9,982 nucleotides of DNA. It comes from CAYZFD01 sp964477735. GTDB taxonomy: Bacteria > Bacteroidota > Bacteroidia > Flavobacteriales > Flavobacteriaceae. Each line of letters begins with the position of its first letter. The first letter of the stretch is position 1. A program made the position numbers and the translations under genes. Under the pieces are notes generated by a model. The model did no database searches. It worked only from the letters and a program-made list of their open reading frames with translations, and was not told the origin of the DNA. The stretch lies in contig CAYZFD010000048.1 of the NCBI GenBank assembly GCA_964477735.1, positions 1 to 9,982 of the forward strand. The letters run 5' to 3'. Below are positions 1 to 5,401 of this stretch, piece by piece.

Positions 1-959
1 CTTAAAAAAGAGATTAGGCCAATATAAATCAACAAAAAAGAAGCAATCATCACCGAAGCCATAATATGACTCTTGGTGTAATTTAAAACAATGTGGTGCA
101 AGTGCTTGTTGTCGGGCGCTAAGGGATTTCTTTTTTTAAGGGCTCTGTAAAAAAACACACTACCCGAATCAATGATTGGAATGAGAAAAATACTCATAGC
201 CAATATAAAAACTAGACTTTTGGAAGGCAGCACAACCGATAAAATTTCTTTATCATTGGTCACAAAATACATGGTGAAAACGAAGAAAATAAATCCTAAG
301 AAAAGCGAGCCCGTGTCGCCCATAAATACTTTTACTTTATTTGACAAGTTAAAGCGCAGAAAGCCAATGAGCGATCCAATAAGGATCATGCTGTAGGAGA
401 AAAAAAGAATATCTCCCAAAACGTAATACACTATGGCGTAACAGCCCGCCATAATAATGGCGATTAAGCCAGCCAAGCCATCAATTCCATCACATAAATT
501 AAAAGCATTGATCATAAAAACGCCAATGAAATAGGTGAAAAAGTAGGCAAAAGCTATAGGGAGTTCGTGAAGGCCTAAAAACCCAAACAAATTTCGCACA
601 ACAAGATCATCACCAAGCACAAAAAATGAAATGGCTATGATTTGCAACAAAAGCTTCATATAGGGGGAGAGCTCATAAATATCATCTCGAATTCCAATAT
701 AAACAACAATAGATCCGCTACACAAAAGTAGCATGAGCCTTTGCTGATCACAGTAGGTAACAAAAACAAAAGACACAAGTAGCAGAGATAGATAAAACAC
801 AACCCCCGTTAGTTTAGGCACCAAACGCCAATGCAAGTCACGATCACTGGGCTTTCTGTAGATTTTGTAGCGCCGAACAATAGAGGAAATTCGAGGAATC
901 ATGAGCCAAGCAACAGCAAAGCCGTAAAGCCATAACAATATTGTACTCGTCCAAGACAT
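1..959 (-). CDS. WecA/MraY-family undecaprenyl-phosphate sugar-1-phosphate transferase, 3' end cut by window
   Basis: An integral membrane enzyme predicted to transfer a sugar-1-phosphate (GlcNAc-1-P or a related one) from a UDP-sugar to undecaprenyl phosphate, the first lipid-linked step of a surface glycan. Reading the minus strand from the ATG at 959-957 gives 319 codons with no stop before the window edge. The product is very hydrophobic, with about ten membrane segments. Family motifs appear in order: a His in the first cytoplasmic loop (H43), the DD pair in RDDIYELSP (D92, D93), NAFNLCDGIDGLAG (151-164), FMGDTGSLFLG (212-222) and the HLHH block in PDNKHLHH (282-289). The spacing matches WecA/TagO-type enzymes (family knowledge). 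Only a short C-terminal stretch is missing. It is transcribed away from the polysaccharide operon, from a gap of about 50 bases. The sugar substrate cannot be told from sequence. The initiation role is inferred from the family and from the neighbouring locus. Confidence 0.9.
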   Translation of the reverse strand, partial: MSWTSTILLWLYGFAVAWLMIPRISSIVRRYKIYRKPSDRDLHWRLVPKLTGVVFYLSLLLVSFVFVTYCDQQRLMLLLCSGSIVVYIGIRDDIYELSPYMKLLLQIIAISFFVLGDDLVVRNLFGFLGLHELPIAFAYFFTYFIGVFMINAFNLCDGIDGLAGLIAIIMAGCYAIVYYVLGDILFFSYSMILIGSLIGFLRFNLSNKVKVFMGDTGSLFLGFIFFVFTMYFVTNDKEILSVVLPSKSLVFILAMSIFLIPIIDSGSVFFYRALKKRNPLAPDNKHLHHIVLNYTKSHIMASVMIASFLLIYIGLISFL

Positions 960-963
960 CAGA

Positions 964-971
964 CAAAAATA
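964..971 (-). promoter_or_regulatory. -7-like element (TATTTTTG) for the WecA-like gene
   Basis: On the minus strand the bases read TATTTTTG, a full match to the Bacteroidota -7 consensus TAnnTTTG, ending 4 bases before the ATG at 959. A start point the usual few bases downstream would fall at or next to the ATG, implying a leaderless or nearly leaderless message. No TTTG -33 element sits at the right distance, and the run of A/T bases makes a chance match plausible. Confidence 0.3.
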
Positions 972-972
972 A

Positions 973-994
973 CTATCTTTGTATAAAGAACAGC
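973..994 (+). promoter_or_regulatory. Promoter -7 element plus downstream AAGAACAGC box, Kelch gene
   Basis: TATCTTTG at 974-981 matches the Bacteroidota -7 consensus TAnnTTTG. The transcript would begin around 986-990, inside the block AAGAACAGC (986-994). The same two blocks, CTATCTTTG and AAGAACAGC, occur in the upxY promoter at 2361-2383 with a spacer of 5 instead of 4 bases. No TTTG is found 17-23 bases upstream, so this promoter looks weaker or activator-dependent. It lies almost back to back with the minus-strand element at 964-971. The placement argues against the TTG at 979 as start codon, because that codon is part of the -7 element. Confidence 0.5.
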
Positions 995-1011
995 TCCCCA
1001 ATATTATTATT

Positions 1012-2307
1012 TTGATAAGATTATTTTTTACAGCCCTTTTTTCACTTGCAATCCAGGCGCAAGAACGCCATCCCCTCCCCATATTCGTGAATCAGCAAGA
1101 CTCCTTTATCTATGTTTTAGAAAAACAACAAATTATAATTTACGACACCGACCTGATTCCTAAAGACAGCGTTCGTCTAAACCCACCACCACCCGATTAC
1201 CCAAAAAACAACCTGTTTTTTTTAAACAATAAAACTTTATTAACCTGTAAATTAAGTGGAGAGGTTTATGAAATTCAAAAAGACACAACCCTAAGAATTG
1301 ATTTTTCAAACGATCAAAAAAACCAAACCCATGCTGCTGAATTTGTGTATAAAGACACCCTTTTTCGCTATGGAGGACGGGGTTTGTGGAGGGTAAATAA
1401 TTTCTTCACCTTCTTTGACTTTACCACAAAAAAATGGCAATACCATCAAACCAAAGGCTACAGTTTCCCTCCCGAAGCCTTCGAGGGGATTTGGACACTA
1501 CACAACAATAAGTTTTATTATTTAGGCGGCAAATCAATCGATCGCCACACAGGCAAAACAGCCAACACATTAAACAATGAACTTTGGGAATTTGACATGA
1601 TATCTCGAAGATGGAAAAATTTGGGTGTAGTCAGTTATATTCCCAAAACTTCAGTGCGTCAAATGGGTGAAGGAAAAGTCTTTGTATTAGATTCACAAAA
1701 CCAACTGAGTTTAATTTTGGACTTGCCCAATAACCAAGCAACTCAATACAGCAGCAACGGAATCGACACCGCTTTGATTTCTGCTTCTTCATCAGTTATT
1801 CTTGGACACACACTTTATCATACCGATAATACAGAAGCGCTACAATCCATAGCACTAGAAAAGGAGCTATTGATCAACCCCCTAAAATCGGATCGGATTT
1901 ATTTTAACAGTGCCCAGCTTTTTGAGTACCTCACCTTTTTGTTTTTTGTCCTAATCATTGTTATTATTGGAGTTGTTTGGGCGCTCACCTATCGTAAGCG
2001 AAAAAGACCTACCCTTGTTGGAAGCGCCATAAGATTTAAAGGGCAGTTTTATGTATTATCTGACGATGAATATCTGCTTATTCAATTACTCAATCAAAAC
2101 AAAATGCTCTCAAACGACCGCATTATGGAAGCATTTTTTAAAAAAGAATTGAGCTATTCCCACAACAATAAGCGCAAAGTAGATGCCATTGATGCCCTTA
2201 ACCAATTGTTTTTAAATCTTATCCAAAAGAAATTGATCCGCACCAAAAAGTCTGAAACCGACAAGCGCATGAGATATTATTATATGCAACAAGGGTTATT
2301 GTATTGA
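1012..2307 (+). CDS. Kelch-propeller membrane protein with C-terminal winged-helix-like domain
   Basis: A 431-residue protein that looks like a membrane-spanning sensor/regulator. The N-terminus (MIRLFFTALFSLAIQA|QE) resembles a signal peptide or anchor. At least two Kelch-type blades are visible: a GG pair at 121-122 with W142, and a GG pair at 172-173 with W192 and W201, suggesting a beta-propeller outside the cytoplasm. A single hydrophobic helix (about 307-327) is followed by basic RKRKR. The last ~85 residues (from FYVLSDDEYLLIQLL at 346) are laid out like an OmpR-type winged helix, with a basic IRTKKSETDKRMRYYY wing near the end. No in-frame ATG exists before this region. TTG at 1012 was chosen because it begins a clean signal peptide and lies after the promoter. 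TTG at 979 is the alternative and lies inside the -7 element. The gene sits directly upstream of upxY. A role in controlling the locus is an inference; DNA binding is unproven. Confidence 0.75.
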   Translation: MIRLFFTALFSLAIQAQERHPLPIFVNQQDSFIYVLEKQQIIIYDTDLIPKDSVRLNPPPPDYPKNNLFFLNNKTLLTCKLSGEVYEIQKDTTLRIDFSNDQKNQTHAAEFVYKDTLFRYGGRGLWRVNNFFTFFDFTTKKWQYHQTKGYSFPPEAFEGIWTLHNNKFYYLGGKSIDRHTGKTANTLNNELWEFDMISRRWKNLGVVSYIPKTSVRQMGEGKVFVLDSQNQLSLILDLPNNQATQYSSNGIDTALISASSSVILGHTLYHTDNTEALQSIALEKELLINPLKSDRIYFNSAQLFEYLTFLFFVLIIVIIGVVWALTYRKRKRPTLVGSAIRFKGQFYVLSDDEYLLIQLLNQNKMLSNDRIMEAFFKKELSYSHNNKRKVDAIDALNQLFLNLIQKKLIRTKKSETDKRMRYYYMQQGLLY

Positions 2308-2339
2308 TTTATGAGCCACGCAAAAAAACATACAAAGCC

Positions 2340-2383
2340 TTTGGTCACTTCAAATAAGTCCTATCTTTGCACAGAAGAACAGC
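2340..2383 (+). promoter_or_regulatory. upxY promoter (TTTG-N18-TATCTTTG) with AAGAACAGC box
   Basis: TTTG at 2340-2343, an 18-base spacer and TATCTTTG at 2362-2369 match the Bacteroidota housekeeping promoter (-33 TTTG, -7 TAnnTTTG, spacer about 17-23; established knowledge). Transcription would start near 2374-2377, leaving a leader of only about 10 bases before the ATG at 2386. That decides the start of upxY: the in-frame ATG at 2311 is upstream of the promoter. The block AAGAACAGC (2375-2383) around the expected start point is shared with the Kelch-gene promoter. Confidence 0.75.
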
Positions 2384-2385
2384 AA

Positions 2386-2877
2386 ATGTTTGATAATAAG
2401 CCCCAAACACAAAATGCCCTTTGGTTTGTGATTAAAACGAACCCACGCGCAGAACTTAAAGTTGCGCAGCGCCTGATAGATTTAGGCATAAAAGTCTATT
2501 GCCCAACATGTGTTCAGGTTAGACAGTGGAGCGACCGCAAGAAAAAAATTAGAACCCCTTTACTGCCCTCCATGCTTTTGGTGAACTTGCCCGAGGCCCA
2601 ACGCCATAGGGTTTTCGAAGCTTCGGGAGTAACCCATTACCTTTTTTGGCTAGGAAAGCCTGCAATTGTAAGAGATCAAGAAGTAGAAACCCTCAAAAAT
2701 CACTTGGAGAAAGGAGATGTTGTTTCGGCAGAATATCATGCCTATCAACCTGGAGATCAAATGTCCTTGCCCCAACTTAACAACGCCAAAGCAACCGTTG
2801 AAAAGACCAATGGAAAAGAAATTTGGGTTCGCTTAAAAGAAATGAATGCCAGTTTACGTTTAACATTGGCACCCTAA
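2386..2877 (+). CDS. upxY: UpxY-family transcription antiterminator (NusG/RfaH-like)
   Basis: A 163-residue specialised NusG paralogue that binds RNA polymerase and promotes readthrough of a polysaccharide operon. The N-terminal NGN domain (about 11-105) has the usual opening, ALWFVIKTNPRAELKVAQRL, with W13 and the TNPRAE turn, then a YCPTCVQVRQWSDRKKKIRTPLLPSMLLVNL segment, here with the conserved basic run and the P-hydrophobic strand typical of UpxY/RfaH. The C-terminal part (from about 120) begins with PGDQMSLPQL, where a KOW domain is expected, but lacks the usual GPFxGxxG core. The start is set by the strong promoter ending at 2369. An ATG at 2311 is in frame but upstream of it. The gene is the first of the locus, as upxY is in Bacteroides capsule loci, and is followed at once by an intrinsic terminator. 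Its target is probably this operon (inference). Confidence 0.9.
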   Translation: MFDNKPQTQNALWFVIKTNPRAELKVAQRLIDLGIKVYCPTCVQVRQWSDRKKKIRTPLLPSMLLVNLPEAQRHRVFEASGVTHYLFWLGKPAIVRDQEVETLKNHLEKGDVVSAEYHAYQPGDQMSLPQLNNAKATVEKTNGKEIWVRLKEMNASLRLTLAP

Positions 2878-2899
2878 GCCCCGCGGGGCTATTTTTGTT
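2877..2899 (+). terminator. Rho-independent terminator directly after upxY
   Basis: A perfect 14-base palindrome, AGCCCCGCGGGGCT (2877-2890), begins on the last base of the upxY stop codon. It folds as a five-pair AGCCC/GGGCT stem with a CGCG loop and is followed by a T-rich tract (ATTTTTGTT). The next gene begins 65 bases downstream on the same strand, so the terminator separates upxY from the rest of the operon. It is a plausible site of conditional termination. The T-tract also spells TATTTTTG (2890-2897), a match to the -7 consensus, with ATTG 21 bases upstream, so a second promoter reading is possible. Confidence 0.7.
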
Positions 2900-2934
2900 G
2901 GAACACCTTGGCGTCAACCAAAATGGGAGGCACC

Positions 2935-2947
2935 ACGGCGGAGCCGT
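2935..2947 (+). promoter_or_regulatory. Small hairpin resembling an RfaH ops element
   Basis: ACGGC-GGA-GCCGT forms a five-pair stem with a three-base loop, 16 bases before the ATG of the DUF3575 gene. Its core GGCGGAGCCGT (2937-2947) resembles the enterobacterial ops pause element (GGCGGTAGCGT) if one base is shifted. UpxY recruitment sites in Bacteroidota are not known to use ops, so this is a candidate pause or recruitment site only. The rest of 2900-2963 holds an imperfect TTGG/CCAA dyad (2908-2921) and an A-rich stretch before the ATG. Confidence 0.3.
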
Positions 2948-2963
2948 ACCAAAACCAAAAAAC

Positions 2964-3572
2964 ATGAAACACATCAACAAATGGTTTTTTTTGAAAAATA
3001 CCCTTTTAGCCTTGTTATTTACGGGCTTTACCTTTGCCCAAACAGAAGTCAAATTTAATACTGCCACTGCCCTATTGCTCATCCCCAATGCTGGCGTAGA
3101 GTTTCAATTGGGAGCACGTGGAAGCTTTCAGCTCGACGGACTGGTATCTTTTTGGGATTCTTTTGATGGGAAACCTTTACACATTGTTCAAATTTTCCCC
3201 GAATACAGGCGCTACAGCAAACCCAACATGCGCGGATGGTTTGTGGGCATCCACATGGGTTTCGGGATGTTTACGCTCACAAAATATGGCTATCCCGACC
3301 ACGCCTATCAGTCGGGGCGAAACACCTATTACGGATTAAGTATTGGCTACAAAAAAAGTCTGGGTGAAAATTGGGCTATAGAGGCCTTTTTAGGGGGTGG
3401 TAATCAACATGCTCACTATAGAGGCTATGACAGCAACACCAGAACCCGTGTTGATATCAAGCCTGATGAAAACAGAATGTTTAATCTCAGTGGAGAATGG
3501 ATTCCCTATCGCGGCGGATTCATGATCGTGTATAAAATACCTACTTTTGCCAAAGCAAAGAAACATGATTAA
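2964..3572 (+). CDS. DUF3575-like exported protein of polysaccharide locus
   Basis: A 202-residue protein of unknown function. A signal peptide is clear (basic MKHINKWFFLKN, hydrophobic TLLALLFTGFTFA, then QTEV), so it is exported to the periplasm or outer membrane. The mature part alternates short strands and turns and is rich in Gly and aromatics (NAGVEFQLG, IFPEYRRYS, GWFVGIHMGFGMF, YYGLSIGYKKSLGENWAIEAFLGGG), a pattern that resembles the DUF3575 family of Bacteroidota, often beside capsule genes (from memory). Such a pattern fits a small outer-membrane beta-barrel. ATG at 2964 was chosen because it starts the signal peptide; upstream in-frame codons run back through the terminator and upxY. 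It overlaps the ugd start by 8 bases (stop at 3570-3572, ugd ATG at 3565), so the two are probably translated together. A role in envelope assembly of the polysaccharide is an inference. Confidence 0.75.
   Translation: MKHINKWFFLKNTLLALLFTGFTFAQTEVKFNTATALLLIPNAGVEFQLGARGSFQLDGLVSFWDSFDGKPLHIVQIFPEYRRYSKPNMRGWFVGIHMGFGMFTLTKYGYPDHAYQSGRNTYYGLSIGYKKSLGENWAIEAFLGGGNQHAHYRGYDSNTRTRVDIKPDENRMFNLSGEWIPYRGGFMIVYKIPTFAKAKKHD
3542..3549 (+). promoter_or_regulatory. Possible internal -7 element before ugd
   Basis: TACTTTTG inside the end of the DUF3575 gene matches TAnnTTTG and ends 15 bases before the ugd ATG. No TTTG -33 partner is visible, and the site encodes protein, so it may be fortuitous. If active it would let ugd and downstream genes be expressed without passing the terminator at 2877. 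Confidence 0.2.
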
Positions 3573-4980
3573 AAACATCTGTTGTATTGGCGCTGGATAT
3601 GTAGGAGGCCCTACAATGGCGGTCATTGCCCGTCAATGCCCCGACATACGGGTTACAGTGGTGGATAAAAGCGAAGCGCGCATAGCTGCTTGGAACCACG
3701 AAGATCTAGATCAGCTTCCGATTTATGAGCCAGGATTGGCCGAGGTTGTTTCACAGGCTAGAGGAAAAAACTTATTCTTTTCAACAGATGTTGCCCAGGC
3801 CATTCACGAAGCCGAAATGATTTTTATTGCCGTAAACACCCCCACCAAAACCTATGGTGAAGGCAAAGGAATGGCCGCCGATCTCACATTTGTTGAGGCA
3901 TGCGCCCGCGAAATCGCTCGAATAGCCACCACACCAAAAATTGTGGTTGAAAAAAGCACTTTGCCGGTACGCACGGCAGAGGCCATTCAAACCATCCTTC
4001 AAAAAACAGGAAATGGAGTTTCGTTTCAAGTACTCTCTAACCCTGAGTTTTTGGCCGAAGGCACTGCTATTGAGGATTTGTTTAAATCTGATCGTGTGCT
4101 CATCGGTGGTGAAAACAGTCGGGCAGGTCAACAAGCAATAGAAGCCTTGGTGGACATCTATTCTAGATGGATCCCTAAAGAAAAAATCGTAACCACAAAC
4201 ATTTGGTCTTCAGAACTTTCCAAATTGGTTTCCAATGCCTTTTTAGCCCAACGCATCAGCTCGATCAATAGTATTTCGGCCCTTTGTGAGCTTTCAGGTG
4301 CCGACGTAGCCGAAGTGGCCAGAGCTGTTGGAAAAGACCGTCGCATTGGCCCCTGTTTTCTCAAGGCCTCAGTAGGTTTTGGGGGCAGTTGTTTTCAGAA
4401 AGACATTCTCAATTTGGTTTATTTGTGCCAACACTATGGGCTAGATGAGGTGGCCGATTATTGGCATGGGGTTTTGCGCATTAATGATTATCAGAAAAAT
4501 CGTTTTGCAAAAAAAATCCAAAAGAAGCTGTTTGGAAACATCAACAACAAAACCATAGCCATTTGGGGTTGGGCATTTAAACAAAATACCAACGACACTC
4601 GAGAATCTGCAGCAATATATGTAGCCCTTCAATTGCTCGAAGAAGGCGCAATACTAAAAGTCTATGACCCAAAAGTAAGCCACCAAAGAATGTTGCAGGA
4701 CCTCCAACTTTTGTGTGAGACCAAAGGAAAGACAGAGGCGACGACGACCCGGTTATGCGCACGTTTACAGGCCGTTTCATCGGCCCAAGCCGCTTGCGAC
4801 TCCGCCCATGCACTGGCGGTACTCACAGAGTGGGAAATGTTTAAAACAGAGAATTTTGAAAAGCTTTATGAAAGCATGGAAAAGCCCGCTTTTGTATTTG
4901 ACGGACGAAAAATATTGCCCTATGAAACACTACAAAAAATAGGATTTGAATGTTATGAAATCGGAAAAAGCGAAACCTAA
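3565..4980 (+). CDS. ugd: UDP-glucose 6-dehydrogenase, animal-type
   Basis: Cytoplasmic NAD-dependent enzyme (EC 1.1.1.22) that oxidises UDP-glucose twice to UDP-glucuronate, a precursor of acidic polysaccharides. The 471-residue protein opens with a Rossmann motif, CCIGAGYVGGPTMAVIA. It carries VNTPTKTYGEGKG, EKSTLPVRTAEA, SNPEFLAEGTAI and SSELSKLVSNAFLAQRISS. The active site is complete: K220, N224, C276 in GFGGSCFQKD and D280, the same numbers as in human UGDH. The C-terminal UDP-binding domain includes WAFKQNTNDTRES and FDGRKIL. Overall it resembles eukaryotic UGDH much more than the short E. coli-type Ugd. A slightly GC-rich stretch (about 4730-4820) encodes a divergent Ala/Thr-rich loop between the YDPKV and LTEWEMF motifs. 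ATG at 3565 begins right before the Rossmann fold and overlaps the previous gene by 8 bases. The 3' end overlaps the next gene by 26 bases. Confidence 0.95.
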   Translation: MIKNICCIGAGYVGGPTMAVIARQCPDIRVTVVDKSEARIAAWNHEDLDQLPIYEPGLAEVVSQARGKNLFFSTDVAQAIHEAEMIFIAVNTPTKTYGEGKGMAADLTFVEACAREIARIATTPKIVVEKSTLPVRTAEAIQTILQKTGNGVSFQVLSNPEFLAEGTAIEDLFKSDRVLIGGENSRAGQQAIEALVDIYSRWIPKEKIVTTNIWSSELSKLVSNAFLAQRISSINSISALCELSGADVAEVARAVGKDRRIGPCFLKASVGFGGSCFQKDILNLVYLCQHYGLDEVADYWHGVLRINDYQKNRFAKKIQKKLFGNINNKTIAIWGWAFKQNTNDTRESAAIYVALQLLEEGAILKVYDPKVSHQRMLQDLQLLCETKGKTEATTTRLCARLQAVSSAQAACDSAHALAVLTEWEMFKTENFEKLYESMEKPAFVFDGRKILPYETLQKIGFECYEIGKSET

Positions 4981-5401
4981 AGTAGGCATAACCTTCTCCA
5001 CTTTCGACTTGCTCCATGCTGGGCATGTGAAAATGTTGGAAGAGGCCAAGTCCGTTTGCGACTACCTCATTGTGGGCTTGCAACTCGATCCCTCCTTGGA
5101 TCGACCAGAGAAAAACAGCCCATCTCAAAGCATTATAGAGCGATATATTCAGCTTAAGGCCTGCAAGCATGTCGATGAAATTGTGCCCTATGTGACCGAA
5201 CAAGATTTGGAGGACATTTTAAGAGCCTTTCGAATCGATGTTAGAATCTTAGGGGAGGAATATAAAGACCAGCCTTTCACTGGCCGTAGCTATTGCGAAG
5301 AAAAGGGAATAGCCTTTTATTTCAATCGTCGCGACCACCGTTTTTCCTCGTCGGGCTTACGGGTGCAAGTGCAACAAGCAGAACAAAAAAGAAAAAGCTA
5401 A
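4955..5401 (+). CDS. TagD-like glycerol-3-phosphate cytidylyltransferase family protein
   Basis: A 148-residue cytoplasmic nucleotidyltransferase of the HxGH superfamily. It has TFDLLHAGHVKMLEEAK with the signature H21-A-G-H24, an ERYIQLKACKHVDEIVPY segment, RILGEEYK, and the C-terminal nucleotide loop FSSSGLR (130-136). The closest pattern is TagD-type glycerol-3-phosphate cytidylyltransferase, which makes CDP-glycerol from CTP, but related enzymes activate other alcohol phosphates, so the substrate is uncertain. ATG at 4955 is preferred; a TTG at 4946 is the in-frame alternative. The gene lies 26 bases into the end of ugd, and its TAA shares one base with the glmS ATG (TAATG), so translation is probably coupled on both sides. 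In this locus it would supply an activated non-sugar or unusual unit for the glycan (inference). Confidence 0.85.
   Translation: MKSEKAKPKVGITFSTFDLLHAGHVKMLEEAKSVCDYLIVGLQLDPSLDRPEKNSPSQSIIERYIQLKACKHVDEIVPYVTEQDLEDILRAFRIDVRILGEEYKDQPFTGRSYCEEKGIAFYFNRRDHRFSSSGLRVQVQQAEQKRKS

Noticed and set aside
172..396. Plus-strand open frame of 74 codons in the first kilobase
   Set aside because: It is antisense to the WecA-like gene, whose minus-strand frame holds every family motif. The plus-strand product has no recognisable feature.
2311..2385. 25-residue N-terminal extension of UpxY from the ATG at 2311
   Set aside because: This stretch contains the TTTG-N18-TATCTTTG promoter, and its translation does not resemble the start of UpxY proteins. 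The ATG at 2386 fits both promoter and family.
2823..2963. 47-residue N-terminal extension of the DUF3575-like protein
   Set aside because: The extension runs through the end of upxY and the terminator. The ATG at 2964 starts a clear signal peptide.
2777..3088. Minus-strand open frame across the upxY-DUF3575 junction
   Set aside because: It is opposite two convincing plus-strand genes and a terminator and shows no domain.
3118..3339. Plus-strand open frame inside the DUF3575-like gene
   Set aside because: It is an out-of-frame shadow of a gene with a signal peptide and coherent strand pattern.
4730..4820. GC-richer patch in the C-terminal part of ugd, as a sign of insertion or recombination
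   Set aside because: The frame stays open, flanking motifs are in order, and the region is a variable loop in UGDH. Composition alone is too weak.
5293..5400. 36-residue N-terminal extension of GlmS
   Set aside because: GlmS needs Cys directly after the initiator Met; only the start at 5401 gives MCGIVGY.
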